64,000 bases of DNA from Oscillospiraceae bacterium. GTDB lineage: Bacteria; Bacillota; Clostridia; Oscillospirales; Ruminococcaceae. Positions 54,343 to 64,000 of the stretch are shown here, piece by piece. Location: assembly GCA_017483465.1 (NCBI GenBank), contig JAFUWN010000069.1, positions 1-64,000 of the forward strand, given 5' to 3'. The position numbers and the translations under genes are program-made. The notes beneath the pieces were generated by a model that was not told where the DNA came from, did not search any database, and was given only the letters and a program-made list of their open reading frames with translations. Every line of letters begins with the position of its first letter. The stretch's first letter is position 1.

Positions 54343-56958
54343 TCAGCTGTATGCCTTGATTGACTGCATAATCTTATCCATTTTATCCTGAGCTTTGGCG
54401 AGTTTAGCCTTTTCTGCTTCGATCAGCTTTTCGGGAGCTTTGGATAAAAATCCCTGATTATTCAGCTTATTGCTTAAGAAATCAATATCTTTCTGAACTT
54501 TCTGTCTTTCTTTATCGAGTCTTGCGAGTTCTTTTTCTTTATCAACAAGTTCATTCATGGGGATGAAGATTCTTGCGGCGGCTGTGACTGCTCCGGCAGA
54601 ATCCGGAATCTCAAATTTTTCACCGATTTCGATTTCAGAAGCAGAAGCTAATTTTTCAAAGAATAATCCTGCTCCGGAGAATAATTCTGTATCTTTGGTT
54701 TCGATATAGAGTTTTGCCTTGACAGACGGCGGAACATTGAGTTCTGTTCTTGTATTTCTGACTGCTTTGATCGCAGCGATGATTTTTTCAAAAGCCGTTT
54801 CTTCTGCGGAGAAGTTCAGTTTTTCATCATAAACAGGATAATCGGAGAGCATGATCATAGAACCGTCATTGACGAGCACCTGCCAGATTTCTTCCGTAAT
54901 AAACGGCATGAACGGATGCAGTAATTTCAGCATACCCTGCATTGTCCAGACAAGAACTGCCTGAGCGGATTCTTTTGCTGTTCCGCCGGCCTGAATTCTG
55001 GGCTTAGTTAATTCAATATACCAGTCGCAGAAAACGTCCCAGATGAAATCATAGAGCTTCGAGCAGGCAACACCGAGTTCAAAGGCTTCGAGATTCTGAT
55101 TGACTTCTTTTGCTAACTGATTAAATTTAGAAACGACCCATTTATCTTCCATAGTGAGATTTTCCGGCAGACCTGTGAATCTGAAATCTTCCGGCAGATT
55201 CATCATGATAAATCTGGAAGCATTCCAGAGCTTGTTTGCGAAGTTACGGGCAGCCTTGACTTTATCATCAATATAACGCATATCATTGCCCGGAGCGTTG
55301 CCCGTTGCGAGCATGAAACGGAGTGCATCTGCACCGTACTGTGAGATTACTTCCAGAGGGTCAATGCCGTTTCCTAAAGATTTCGACATTTTCTGACCTT
55401 TGGCATCTCTGACAAGACCGTGAATCAGAACGGTATCAAACGGCACTTCTCCCATGTTTTCCATAGCGGAAAACATCATTCTGATGACCCAGAAGAAAAT
55501 AATATCATAGCCGGTTACAAGCGTATTGGTCGGATAGAAATATTTCAGTTCTTCGGTCTGTTCCGGCCAGCCTAACGTGGAAAACGGCCACAGAGCAGAG
55601 CTGAACCAGGTATCCAGTGTATCAGGGTCTTGTCTCATAGGCTTTCCGCATTTCGGACAGTTGCAGGAAATTTCTTTTGTAACGGTCATTTCATTGCAGT
55701 CATCGCAGTAGAAAGCCGGAATCTGATGACCCCACCAGATCTGACGGGAAATACACCAGTCTTTGATATTTTCAAGCCAGTGATAATAAATTTTATCGAA
55801 ACGCTCCGGAACGAATTTTGTTTTCTTATTCTTGACAGCATCAATGGCAGGCTGAGCGAGGGGCTTCATCTTAACGAACCACTGTGTAGAAACTTTCGGT
55901 TCTACAGTAGTACCGCATCTGTAACATGTGCCGACATTGTGATTATAATCTTCTGTATAGACAAGAGCACCCTCTTCTTCGAGGTCTTTGACGATTGCTT
56001 TACGGGCTTCATATCTGTCCATACCGGCATATTTCGGATAATCGTCATTGATTTTTGCATCGTCAGTCATAACGTTGATGACTTCAAGATGATGACGTTT
56101 GCCGACTTCAAAGTCATTCGGGTCATGAGCAGGGGTGATTTTTACGACACCTGTACCGAAATCCGTTTCAACATAGTCATCAGCGATGACGGGAATTTCT
56201 CTGTGAACCAGAGGCAGAATCAGCATTTTGCCGACTAAATGTTGATATCTCTTATCCTCCGGATTGACTGCAACAGCCGTATCACCGAGCAGAGTTTCCG
56301 GTCTTGTCGTAGCTAATTCGAGATATTCATCAGAATCTTTAAATTTATATCTTAAATGCCAGAAATGGCCTGCCTGGTCTTCATAGTTGACTTCTGCATC
56401 AGAAAGCGAAGTCAGGCATTTCGGACACCAGTTAATAATTCTCTCGCCTCTGTAGATCAGGCCTTTTTCGTAATACTTGACAAACACTTCCTTGACAGCT
56501 TTGGAACAGCCTTCGTCCATCGTGAATCTTTCTCTGTCCCAGTCGCAGGAAGAGCCTAATTTCTTGAGCTGTTCGACGATACGGCCGCCGAATTTCTCTT
56601 TCCATGCCCATGCACGTTTCATAAAGGCTTCACGGCCGATTTCTTCTTTTGTGATACCCTCTTCACGCATGGCAGCGACAATTTTCGCTTCTGTCGCAAT
56701 GGCAGCATGATCGGTACCGGGGAGCCACAATGTGCAATAACCGGACATTCTTTTCCAGCGGATCAGAATATCCTGTAAAGTTTCATCAAGGGCATGACCC
56801 ATATGCAGCTGACCTGTGATATTCGGGGGCGGAATTACGATCGTATAGGGCTTTTTTTCTCTGTCAATTTCGGCATGGAAGCAGCCGTTTTTCATCCAGT
56901 TCTGATAGATTCTGTCCTCGAATTCTTCGGGGGCATAAGTTTTTGCGAGTTCTTTCAT
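54343..56958 (-). CDS. valS: valyl-tRNA synthetase
   Basis: ValS charges tRNA-Val. The class I motifs are HMGHA (the HIGH site, about residue 45) and KMSKS, with the editing domain between them and a C-terminal coiled coil. The length is 871. An ATG at 56958 has AGGAGG about 11 bases upstream; the frame extends up to 57054 but that part is the T-box leader, so it was rejected. It is the first gene of a six-gene operon. Confidence 0.97.
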   Translation of the reverse strand: MKELAKTYAPEEFEDRIYQNWMKNGCFHAEIDREKKPYTIVIPPPNITGQLHMGHALDETLQDILIRWKRMSGYCTLWLPGTDHAAIATEAKIVAAMREEGITKEEIGREAFMKRAWAWKEKFGGRIVEQLKKLGSSCDWDRERFTMDEGCSKAVKEVFVKYYEKGLIYRGERIINWCPKCLTSLSDAEVNYEDQAGHFWHLRYKFKDSDEYLELATTRPETLLGDTAVAVNPEDKRYQHLVGKMLILPLVHREIPVIADDYVETDFGTGVVKITPAHDPNDFEVGKRHHLEVINVMTDDAKINDDYPKYAGMDRYEARKAIVKDLEEEGALVYTEDYNHNVGTCYRCGTTVEPKVSTQWFVKMKPLAQPAIDAVKNKKTKFVPERFDKIYYHWLENIKDWCISRQIWWGHQIPAFYCDDCNEMTVTKEISCNCPKCGKPMRQDPDTLDTWFSSALWPFSTLGWPEQTEELKYFYPTNTLVTGYDIIFFWVIRMMFSAMENMGEVPFDTVLIHGLVRDAKGQKMSKSLGNGIDPLEVISQYGADALRFMLATGNAPGNDMRYIDDKVKAARNFANKLWNASRFIMMNLPEDFRFTGLPENLTMEDKWVVSKFNQLAKEVNQNLEAFELGVACSKLYDFIWDVFCDWYIELTKPRIQAGGTAKESAQAVLVWTMQGMLKLLHPFMPFITEEIWQVLVNDGSMIMLSDYPVYDEKLNFSAEETAFEKIIAAIKAVRNTRTELNVPPSVKAKLYIETKDTELFSGAGLFFEKLASASEIEIGEKFEIPDSAGAVTAAARIFIPMNELVDKEKELARLDKERQKVQKDIDFLSNKLNNQGFLSKAPEKLIEAEKAKLAKAQDKMDKIMQSIKAYS

Positions 56959-57000
56959 AAAATAAATACTCCTCCTGATTTTCTTGATTCCGGACAATAG

Positions 57001-57255
57001 AAAAACGCCCTGAAAAAATTTTTCAGGGCGAACAGATTTTGTCCGTGTTACCACCTGAATTCAGATAATAAAAACTATCTGCACTCAACTACCCGATAAC
57101 GGGAGTACCCGTCAGGAACTAATTTATAAAAATTATATTTCATCCCTGAAGCTCCGGAGCTACCTTCGGCCATTCTGCATACGTCCTTTCAGCAGCCGGA
57201 CGCTCTCTGCAATGCAGGAAACAGCTTACTCCTCTCTTTCACAGCCTTTGATAAT
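57001..57255 (-). promoter_or_regulatory. T-box leader, valine-type, upstream of valS
   Basis: On the minus strand the T-box reads GGTGGTAACACGG (57043-57055), and the terminator pairs CGCCCTGAAA with TTTCAGGGCG (57006-57030) followed by TTTTT. A candidate specifier GTA (Val) is at 57161-57163, just before GCTCCGGAGC. Uncharged tRNA-Val should promote read-through into valS and the genes behind it. The class is certain; the specifier is read by eye. Confidence 0.92.
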
Positions 57256-57261
57256 ATATTT

Positions 57262-57290
57262 ATTATATCGCATTGCACAGAATTTGTCAA
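57262..57290 (-). promoter_or_regulatory. promoter of the valS T-box operon
   Basis: On the minus strand, TTGACA (57285-57290) and TATAAT (57262-57267) have a 17-base spacer. Confidence 0.88.
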
Positions 57291-57310
57291 GAGAAAAATC
57301 AAATAAATTC

Positions 57311-57339
57311 TTGACAGCATTTTCAAAGCCTGTTATAAT
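57311..57339 (+). promoter_or_regulatory. promoter of the paralogue pair, divergent from valS
   Basis: TTGACA (57311-57316) and TATAAT (57334-57339) have a 17-base spacer. The two -35 boxes of this divergent pair are only 20 bases apart. Confidence 0.88.
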
Positions 57340-57373
57340 AAAATTAAGATATTTCTGAATGGAGTGAATTTTC

Positions 57374-58480
57374 ATGAATCGAATCAAAAGCAAAACAATC
57401 GGGATTGCTTTCGGCATTATTCTGCTGATCATTCTTCTGGTTGTTCTGATTTATAAAGCCATCGAGGGCAGTGCCCCTGTTTCCATACCGCCTGTATATG
57501 TCACCGATTCTGCCGATATTACTGACGGTGACATCCGCACGGATGTTGTTCTTTGTTTTCAGTTTAAAGATGATGCAAAATATCTGCTCAATCTTTCTTA
57601 TCAGAAATCTACAGGCTGGCTGGATGATTATTCGGCCGAACCTTTCGAAGCTTATGACATCCGGCCCGGAGATTTTGCAGAAATGACCTATCAGGCTGAA
57701 TATTCTGTCGGCGGTGAAGACGGTCATAATCAATGGATTAAAGAATTAGGCGATTTTAAACAGATTTATGCGATTGAAGCACTTTCTAAGCGAAATCTGA
57801 CATCTGTTTCCGATATCTGGCATACTGTCAGAGAAGCCGATTCTTATCCTGTCCGGATTTATCAGAATCCTTATGCCGATTTTGTTATGATTCCGGCAGA
57901 TGAGAAATATAAACTATTCCTGCCCGATCAGGATAAAGCCGTCAATTTTGACGAATACAGACAGATTACCAAAGATCTGTCAATCAACGGTGAAACCAAA
58001 ACGCTCCGGATATGGGTGCTCTGTAATTCTTCTGTCTCTGATGAGGAAATTTTTAATGCTCTCTATACAGCCGATGTTACGGAAAATCCTGATATTTTCT
58101 TTGTCGGCTATGATTCGCCTTATCCGTTCTCTTTCACGGCCAACGGCATGGAGCAGAACTGTTTATATCATGCCCGGAAATTTGTAATTTCAAAAGATTC
58201 TCCGGAATCCTGTGCTTATCATTTTATGGCTCAGGAGCTGGAAAATCCGGAAGTATTCACGACTCTGCCGGAAGAGATTCAGCAGGAATTAATCACCGGC
58301 TGGAATCATGCAGATGATGTTCTGCTGTTCGGAGGGAATTATGACGAATCATCAGAACTGACTTTCAATGACAATAATCAGCTTGCTTTAATGCCGGGAA
58401 ATGAAGAAGCTTCCGGCTATGTGCTGATTTATCTGGAATCCGGCTTTTTTGAGAATATCTGCTCGAAAATTGCAGAATAA
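57374..58480 (+). CDS. membrane-anchored hypothetical protein, paralogue A
   Basis: Residues 1-30 hold one membrane helix (IAFGIILLIILLVVLIY), so the remaining 335 residues are probably outside. Blocks shared with 58815-59789 are YLLNL, GDFAEMTY against GNFAEITF, EALSKR against EALAKR, and IYQNPYADFVMIP against IYQNQEADFVMFP. No domain family is recognised, and no catalytic motif is evident. GGAG precedes the start. A small gene lies 21 bases after it. Confidence 0.75.
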   Translation: MNRIKSKTIGIAFGIILLIILLVVLIYKAIEGSAPVSIPPVYVTDSADITDGDIRTDVVLCFQFKDDAKYLLNLSYQKSTGWLDDYSAEPFEAYDIRPGDFAEMTYQAEYSVGGEDGHNQWIKELGDFKQIYAIEALSKRNLTSVSDIWHTVREADSYPVRIYQNPYADFVMIPADEKYKLFLPDQDKAVNFDEYRQITKDLSINGETKTLRIWVLCNSSVSDEEIFNALYTADVTENPDIFFVGYDSPYPFSFTANGMEQNCLYHARKFVISKDSPESCAYHFMAQELENPEVFTTLPEEIQQELITGWNHADDVLLFGGNYDESSELTFNDNNQLALMPGNEEASGYVLIYLESGFFENICSKIAE

Positions 58481-58501
58481 TAGCTATGAGGTGAATATTT
58501 T

Positions 58502-58717
58502 ATGATTTTAAATCTTGATCAGATTATTAATTTAAAAAATCAGCTTTCTGAAAATTTTAAAATCACTCTGCATCTGCATGATGCCTGCGGAAGTCAGTCT
58601 TTCTCGTTTGATATGCCCGTCAGCGATGAGATTCAGAAATATATCTCTGATTATATTCAGAATCTCGGCGGAAATGTGCAGTTTTCTCAGTCCGGTATGC
58701 AGTTTATTGTAAAATGA
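58502..58717 (+). CDS. small protein of the RDAC-like type, 71 aa
   Basis: The 71-residue soluble protein has LHLHDACGSQSF in the middle, followed by an alpha-helical and strand part. It resembles, from memory, a small family of clostridial proteins named after an R/HDAC motif. It lies between two paralogous membrane-anchored genes, 21 bases after the first. The function is unknown. Confidence 0.62.
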   Translation: MILNLDQIINLKNQLSENFKITLHLHDACGSQSFSFDMPVSDEIQKYISDYIQNLGGNVQFSQSGMQFIVK

Positions 58718-58814
58718 TACAGAAATATCTCTGAATTTTTATGCAAAATTTCCCATAAAATTCAGATTCTTAAAACGTATCATCATAAAAGCAATCTGAA
58801 AGGGGAAATTTCTC

Positions 58815-59789
58815 ATGAAAAAAAGAAATCTTATTATCACAGCTGTCTGCGGAATCTTAGCAGTTTCGGCAGTATTCGGTGTGAATGCCTATGCACAGCA
58901 GCAGAGAAAATATCTTATGCCTGCATGCACTTCCGAAAATACATTCGAGGATATGACGGCTGTGATCGCTTATTGTTCAGGCAATCATGGAGATGATTAT
59001 CTCCTGAATCTGGCAGATAATGAATTTGTCGGCCGTCCGGATACGTACCAGATCAGCAGACAGGCAGAAAAACAGCTTGAAAAATCCGGTATCCAAGCCG
59101 GAAATTTCGCTGAAATCACTTTTTCCGGCTGTGCAATTATCGGCTGTGCCGGAACAAGCGTAACAGTCAATGAAATTTCATCTTGTCAGAAGCTCGCTCC
59201 GACAGAGGCTCTTGCCAAGCGGACACATGAATTGATTCCGTCAAATCCGGCTTTTACAGAACAAGTTCAGATTCAGATCTATCAGAATCAAGAGGCTGAT
59301 TTTGTGATGTTTCCGGTAAAAAATCAAATTTATGCCTATACGCCCGATTCTGATGAAGTCCTGATTTTTCAGGATGTTCCGGAAACTCTGCAATATTTTA
59401 ATATTAACATTCCTGAACCTACTGACCCTGAACTGACTTGCCCTTATACGATAGAGGCTCATTATTTCAAATCCGAACATAAGCAGAACATGAAACAACG
59501 CTATTCTTCTCTGCTGAATCCGGAGGAATATCAGAGAGATAAAAATTCTATGCCGCAGGAATTACAAGATTTTATCGAATCAACCTGGAACGGCTCTGAC
59601 GGTATGTTCATCATGGAACGCAATTCTGATTTTGATCTGACGGATGAAGCAACGATCTATTACCCTCATGATTACAGCGGATTGTTTAACTGCTGGGAAG
59701 GCCACGGAAATCCCGTCGATTATGCCGTTTTGTATATTCCTGCTGATGAGTTCAAAATCATGGAGGACAGATTTTATGGAAGAAATTAA
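58815..59789 (+). CDS. secreted or anchored hypothetical protein, paralogue B
   Basis: An N-terminal signal or anchor (about residues 6-27, ending VNAYAQQ) suggests export. The remaining 295 residues align by eye with 57374-58480 (see there). Unlike paralogue A it has several cysteines (for example in CTSENTF, CAIIGCAG, SSCQK), which may form disulfides outside the cell. No family is recognised. AGGGGAAA precedes the start. Confidence 0.75.
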   Translation: MKKRNLIITAVCGILAVSAVFGVNAYAQQQRKYLMPACTSENTFEDMTAVIAYCSGNHGDDYLLNLADNEFVGRPDTYQISRQAEKQLEKSGIQAGNFAEITFSGCAIIGCAGTSVTVNEISSCQKLAPTEALAKRTHELIPSNPAFTEQVQIQIYQNQEADFVMFPVKNQIYAYTPDSDEVLIFQDVPETLQYFNINIPEPTDPELTCPYTIEAHYFKSEHKQNMKQRYSSLLNPEEYQRDKNSMPQELQDFIESTWNGSDGMFIMERNSDFDLTDEATIYYPHDYSGLFNCWEGHGNPVDYAVLYIPADEFKIMEDRFYGRN

Positions 59790-59847
59790 GAAGAAGCTTC
59801 ATGATCATAACAGACAATGGATTTATTGCGGATTAAAAAATCCGCTC

Positions 59848-59876
59848 TTGACAATTGATTTCTGATATAGTATAAT
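59848..59876 (+). promoter_or_regulatory. promoter of glyS
   Basis: TTGACA (59848-59853) and TATAAT (59871-59876) have a 17-base spacer, 58 bases before the ATG. No T-box is seen here. Confidence 0.88.
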
Positions 59877-59933
59877 AATAACAGATCCGTCACATGCCGG
59901 TGCCGGAAAATCTAAGAAAGAAGTGATTCAAAA

Positions 59934-61322
59934 ATGCTGAAGAACAGCGAAAAAAACATGGATAAAATCGTCAATCTCTGTAAAGGCAGGGGGTTTGTCT
60001 ATGCAGGTTCTGAAATTTACGGAGGTCTTGCTAATACATGGGATTACGGCCCTCTTGGTGTGGAACTCAAAAATAATATCAAAAATGCATGGAGAAAAAA
60101 ATTCATTCAGGAATGCCCCTATAACGTAGGCCTCGACAGTGCCATTTTAATGAATCCTGAAACATGGGTAGCCTCCGGACATCTGGGCGGATTCTCTGAT
60201 CCGCTGATGGACTGTAAAGCCTGTAAAACCCGTCACAGAGCCGATAATCTGATTGAAGACTTTGACGGTACGAATCCGGCAGGCTGGAGCAATCAGCAGC
60301 TGATGGATTATATCCGTGAAAAACAGATTCCCTGTCCGAAATGCGGTAAGCATGATTTTACTGACATCCGTCAGTTTAATCTGATGTTCAAGACATTCCA
60401 GGGTGTCACAGAAGATACAAAATCTGAATTATATCTCCGTCCGGAAACTGCTCAGGGTATTTTTGTCAATTTCCAGAATATCCAGAGAACGACCAGAAAG
60501 AAAGTTCCGTTCGGTGTAGCACAGATCGGTAAATCTTTCAGAAATGAAATTACTCCCGGTAATTTTATTTTCCGTGTGCGTGAGTTTGAACAGATGGAAC
60601 TCGAATTTTTCTGCAAACCCGGTACTGATCTGGAATGGTTCCAGTACTGGAGAGGCTATTGTAAAGATTTCCTGCTTGGCTTAGGCATCAAAGAAGAAAA
60701 TCTCCGTCTGAGAGATCACAGTGCAGAAGAATTATGCTTCTATTCCAAAGCAACAACTGACTTTGAATATTTATTCCCGTTCGGCTGGGGCGAACTCTGG
60801 GGCGTTGCTGACAGAACAGATTATGATCTGACACAGCATCAGAATCATTCCGGCAAGTCTATGGAATATTTCGACCCGGAAGATAATTCCAAATATATTC
60901 CGTATGTGATTGAACCGTCTCTCGGTGTGGAACGTCTGTTCCTGAGCATTCTCACAGAAGCTTATGATGAAGAAGTTCTGGATGCTGAAAAAAATGATGT
61001 CCGTACCGTGATGCATCTGCATCCGGCATTAGCACCGTTTAAAGCCGCTGTTCTGCCGCTGTCGAAGAAGCTTTCTGACGAAGCAAGAGAAATCTTCACG
61101 AATCTCTCTAAGAAATTCTTAGTAGATTTTGATGATGTCGGTGCCATCGGCAGAAGATACCGCCGTCAGGATGAAATCGGCACACCGTTCTGCATTACTT
61201 ATGATTTCGATACGAAAGAAAAAGATCAGTGTGTAACTGTCCGTGATCGTGATACAATGGAACAGGTGCGTATGCCGATCATAGAACTTGAAACATATCT
61301 CGAAGAAAAACTTGCTTATTAA
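59934..61322 (+). CDS. glyS: glycyl-tRNA synthetase, homodimeric class II
   Basis: The enzyme charges tRNA-Gly. The 462-residue protein is the eukaryote-like homodimeric form: [16 protein letters not shown] at the N-terminus, motif 2 around FRNEITPG with RVREFEQME, motif 3 near [11 protein letters not shown], and a C-terminal anticodon-binding domain. Two cysteine pairs (CKAC, CPKC) could bind zinc. The ATG at 59934 has AGAAAGAAG upstream; an ATG 24 bases later is the alternative. Confidence 0.95.
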   Translation: MLKNSEKNMDKIVNLCKGRGFVYAGSEIYGGLANTWDYGPLGVELKNNIKNAWRKKFIQECPYNVGLDSAILMNPETWVASGHLGGFSDPLMDCKACKTRHRADNLIEDFDGTNPAGWSNQQLMDYIREKQIPCPKCGKHDFTDIRQFNLMFKTFQGVTEDTKSELYLRPETAQGIFVNFQNIQRTTRKKVPFGVAQIGKSFRNEITPGNFIFRVREFEQMELEFFCKPGTDLEWFQYWRGYCKDFLLGLGIKEENLRLRDHSAEELCFYSKATTDFEYLFPFGWGELWGVADRTDYDLTQHQNHSGKSMEYFDPEDNSKYIPYVIEPSLGVERLFLSILTEAYDEEVLDAEKNDVRTVMHLHPALAPFKAAVLPLSKKLSDEAREIFTNLSKKFLVDFDDVGAIGRRYRRQDEIGTPFCITYDFDTKEKDQCVTVRDRDTMEQVRMPIIELETYLEEKLAY

Positions 61323-61340
61323 TCAATTAATTTTATCATG

Positions 61341-61375
61341 AAAAGTCCCCTGCCGGAATCCGGCAGGGGCTTTTC
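61341..61375 (+). terminator. intrinsic terminator between glyS and the pectate lyase gene
   Basis: AAAAGTCCCCTGCCGG (61341-61356) pairs with CCGGCAGGGGCTTTT (61360-61374, one mismatch), followed by CTGAAT. The minus strand could use it too. Confidence 0.8.
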
Positions 61376-61404
61376 TGAATATGGGAGACAGAGAAGAATT
61401 GATT

Positions 61405-64000
61405 TTATGCATTGAGATTCAGCAGTCCGACAATATGTTTCATGATCATCAGAGAATCTGTAGAAGTCGGCGTACCATCACCATCGACATCCGCATTTTT
61501 ACGGCCCTGTTCTGACAGGGATTCTTTACCGAGGATGGCTTTATTCAGTGTGATAACATCAAGAATATTAATCACGTTATTGCCGTCAGCATCGCCGAGG
61601 AGCATTTCTGCAACAGGTTCTGTTTGTGATTCTGTTTCAGGCGGAAGTGTTTCTGTAGATTCTTCGTATGTTTCTGTTTCAGTGGGAACTGTTTCTGTTT
61701 CGGTCTCTGTGGGAACAGTTTCTGTTTCAGCAGTTTCTGTCTGTGTTTCGGTTTCAGATTCTGTTTCTGTCGGGTCTATATGACTGAACTCACGCAGAAA
61801 AACAGTATAATTCACGCAATAAGCAGACTGTCCGTTAGAACCGAATGTAATAGTTTCACCAGAAGCAAAATTCTGCTGATAGATCACAAAAGTCACATCA
61901 TTAGAAGATTTCGCTGTCAGATCTGTTTTTGTCCAGTCTGTCAGGAATGCAGGAGTATTCTCAACTCTGGAATCGACAGCTACATAAACTGTAATATCTT
62001 TGACAGGAACAGCTGTAGCAGCAATATCACCTGTATAATTTTTAGAATCGCAGGCTGTCAGAATCTGTTCTGCACCGTTCAAAGCTTCCGGAAGTTCTGT
62101 AAATGTGAAATCTCTGTCGCCGAATACGAAAGAACCAACTCCGGCATTTTCAGCAAATTTCCAGTCAGAACCGTTTTCCGTATCGCTGACAAGCAGATTT
62201 TCTGCTAAGATACCATTCACCGGAACGGCTTCTTTATCGAATTTGAACCAGTTCATATTGACAAGATAGCCCTCTCCGCCTGTGAACTTGATATATAAAT
62301 TATGCTTGCCTGTGATTGCCGGAATATTGAATGTGACTGTTTCCCATTTGGAGAAGCTTCCTGTTCCGGCATAGGAAATCTTTGCGGCAGGTGTATCTAA
62401 ACTGTCAAGATATAATTCAATTCCTGCGGCATTGCCGGATAATCTTGCAGTAAAGCTTTTTGCACCGTCCTCGAAATCAAGCCGCTTATACATGAGATAA
62501 TCGCCGTTCTCGACAAAGCCGATATTCTGATTTCCGGACTCATCGGAAGTATCTTCGGTTCTGATACCCTCCTGAGCGGAGAAATCTTCTGCTTCGATCT
62601 GTTCAAAAGGCGAATTGTATTCCAGTGAACCGGTTTCCGGAGAAAGTTCTACAACACCTTCAGGGAATGCATTGACAGTCAGGTCATTGATATAATATTC
62701 AATATTAGTATAGCCTAATCCGCAGTAGTCGCCGTTGATATCAGTCGGATCGTTCGGATTCAGGCCTCTGAGTTCTTCCCATTCGTCATCCATGCCGTCA
62801 TTATCGTTATCAGTAATTTCTTTTGTTGTCACAGCTGACGGATAAGTATATGTCACACCGCATTCGATATGATATTTATCAAGATTTGTCTGAGAAGAAT
62901 CATAAGCAGATGTACCGCTGCAAGAGCCTGTACCATTTGCAGTTTCATAAGCACACTGCTGATCAATCGCAGTTCTTTTATCGGAAGAAATACCGTTTCC
63001 GGCAAAGCTGATCACATGCTGGTAAGAATCAGCAGCACTCTCACAGGTAGATGCTGTTGAAACATCCTCGCCGTTGAGAGTCGTCTGGAACGGAGATGCA
63101 CTGTATAAATCATCTTTTGTGATACCGATCGCTTCTTTTACAGTCACACCTGACCAGTTATCATTTGTGATACTGTTCAGACTGCCGTCCTGCATGATCA
63201 TCTGATTGCCTGCACAGTAGACTTTGAAATTTTCCGGTTTCGTGCCGCTGTCGACATACATCCAGTGATAGCCGCCTGTGGTACTGTTTCCGGCTTTGAG
63301 GGTATTATTGACATAGTTCAGATGGCCGATTGTACCGTAAGCAGTCTGATACCCCCAGTCATAAATAATATTATTCGTGAAGTCAGCGGTCTGCTGCCCT
63401 TCGACTTTGCCCCGGAAGTTTCTGGAAACGTTATGAATAATCAGGTTATGATCAAAAGTCAGATAGCCTTTGCCCATCATGATTCCGAAACCGTGCAGAC
63501 CTTTGGAATGTCCGCCCCAGGAATCGGCAGGGCCTAAAACAGAGTACTGTACTGTATAATACTGGTTATTAGAATACAAGCCCCATTGTTCGTCAGTTGT
63601 CCAGCCCATAGAGCAATGGTCAATAATGGAATTGGAACCCTTTGCACCGCCCCATGCATCATTGCCGGAACTGGTAGAAGCATACGGCCCCGGACGGGAA
63701 CTGATAAAACGGCAGATAATATTATCACCGCTCATACCCATTTTATAATTTTTGAGCGTAATGCCGGAACCGCCGGGGGCAGTCTGTCCGGCGATGGTGA
63801 TATTACTCTGACAGAGAATATTGCTTTTTAATTCGATTGTACCACTGACATCAAAAACGACAATTCTGCCGGATTTGCTGACGGCATCACGAAATGAGCC
63901 TGTACCGGAGTCGTTCAGATTAGTAACATGATAGACTTCTCCGCCACGGCCGCCGGTTGCATATTTACCTGCACCGACTGCACCGGGGAAAGCGATCAGA
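61405..64000 (-). CDS. secreted pectate lyase with CBM6 and C-terminal dockerin (5' end outside window)
   Basis: The frame is open to the right edge, so about 864 C-terminal residues are seen and the signal peptide is missing. The visible start (AFPGAVGAGKYATGGRGGEV) and the parallel-beta-helix part with NNIIYDWG and RNFRGKVEG are typical of pectate lyases (PL1-type). A calcium-rich stretch (DNDNDGMDDEW), a CBM6-like module (YLMYKRLDF, NLYIKFTGGEGYLVNMNWFK), another beta domain, a Thr/Glu-rich linker and a dockerin (GDADGNNVINILDV, ADVDGDGTPTSTDS) follow. It should cut pectin outside the cell while docked to a cohesin. An internal ATG at 63741 is not the true start. Confidence 0.9.
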   Translation of the reverse strand, partial: LIAFPGAVGAGKYATGGRGGEVYHVTNLNDSGTGSFRDAVSKSGRIVVFDVSGTIELKSNILCQSNITIAGQTAPGGSGITLKNYKMGMSGDNIICRFISSRPGPYASTSSGNDAWGGAKGSNSIIDHCSMGWTTDEQWGLYSNNQYYTVQYSVLGPADSWGGHSKGLHGFGIMMGKGYLTFDHNLIIHNVSRNFRGKVEGQQTADFTNNIIYDWGYQTAYGTIGHLNYVNNTLKAGNSTTGGYHWMYVDSGTKPENFKVYCAGNQMIMQDGSLNSITNDNWSGVTVKEAIGITKDDLYSASPFQTTLNGEDVSTASTCESAADSYQHVISFAGNGISSDKRTAIDQQCAYETANGTGSCSGTSAYDSSQTNLDKYHIECGVTYTYPSAVTTKEITDNDNDGMDDEWEELRGLNPNDPTDINGDYCGLGYTNIEYYINDLTVNAFPEGVVELSPETGSLEYNSPFEQIEAEDFSAQEGIRTEDTSDESGNQNIGFVENGDYLMYKRLDFEDGAKSFTARLSGNAAGIELYLDSLDTPAAKISYAGTGSFSKWETVTFNIPAITGKHNLYIKFTGGEGYLVNMNWFKFDKEAVPVNGILAENLLVSDTENGSDWKFAENAGVGSFVFGDRDFTFTELPEALNGAEQILTACDSKNYTGDIAATAVPVKDITVYVAVDSRVENTPAFLTDWTKTDLTAKSSNDVTFVIYQQNFASGETITFGSNGQSAYCVNYTVFLREFSHIDPTETESETETQTETAETETVPTETETETVPTETETYEESTETLPPETESQTEPVAEMLLGDADGNNVINILDVITLNKAILGKESLSEQGRKNADVDGDGTPTSTDSLMIMKHIVGLLNLNA

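Noticed and set aside
56959..57054. N-terminal extension of valS
   Set aside because: The extra codons lie in the T-box leader, before the AGGAGG that serves the ATG at 56958.
59777..59866. 29-codon open frame after paralogue B
   Set aside because: It overlaps the -35 element of the glyS promoter and gives no recognisable product.
1..64000. CRISPR arrays, tRNA, rRNA, insertion sequences
   Set aside because: I find no evenly spaced repeats, cloverleaf arrangements, rRNA motifs or transposase genes in the intergenic parts, although a tRNA scan would be more certain.

Overview
The window looks like chromosome of an anaerobic, fibre-degrading Firmicute close to Ruminococcus (Oscillospiraceae). 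The reasons are: three secreted proteins with type I dockerins (cellulosome-type assembly modules), a trimeric HydABC [FeFe] hydrogenase, T-box leaders, a class II homodimeric glycyl-tRNA synthetase, moderate-to-low GC, strong AGGAGG or AGAAAGG ribosome sites, and TTGACA/TATAAT promoters with 17-base spacers. I see no rRNA, tRNA, CRISPR array, phage, transposon or plasmid gene. It reads as ordinary vertically inherited chromosome. The species assignment is inference.

Layout. 1-700: a 5' part of a probable S1-domain RNA-binding protein behind a structured leader RNA, and a small unknown gene, both on the minus strand. 800-9500: a plus-strand housekeeping run (DUF951, prfA, threonylcarbamoyl-AMP synthase, coaE, M18 aminopeptidase, exonuclease III, a DUF697-type GTPase, an ABC-F protein). 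9550-12300: an acidic lipoprotein, a thioredoxin / ferredoxin-thioredoxin-reductase-like pair and a NERD protein. 12350-20000: c-di-GMP genes (PAS protein plus EAL protein; a second EAL protein joined to a dockerin protein) around oligoendopeptidase F. 20050-26800: a leucine-type T-box, leuA, a GH2-type glycosidase, and a convergent ECF sigma/anti-sigma pair. 26900-32100: lysA, a membrane-anchored unknown, ppa, a prs-type gene and a DUF1963 protein. 32200-36400: hydCBA on the minus strand. 36600-41960: a six-gene plus-strand operon ending in a GH59-like glycosidase. 41970-50000: a GH42 beta-galactosidase with a DUF389 protein, a membrane EAL protein, and an overlapping diguanylate cyclase/solute-binding-protein pair. 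49880-57290: a valine-type T-box operon (valS, folC, membrane protein, DUF368, ATP-grasp, dockerin-C39 peptidase). 57300-61375: two diverged paralogues of unknown function, a small gene and glyS. 61405-64000: a pectate lyase-CBM6-dockerin protein cut by the window edge.

How the genes work together. Secreted dockerin proteins (pectate lyase, C39 peptidase, a lysozyme-like protein) would attach to a cell-surface scaffold. Glycosidases without signal peptides (GH2, GH59-like, GH42) would act on imported oligosaccharides. HydABC disposes of electrons from NADH and ferredoxin. Several fibre-related genes sit at the ends of housekeeping operons instead of in a dedicated polysaccharide locus. Five genes in the window belong or probably belong to c-di-GMP signalling. 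One cyclase overlaps a sugar-type solute-binding lipoprotein with no transporter nearby, which is the most interesting candidate system here.
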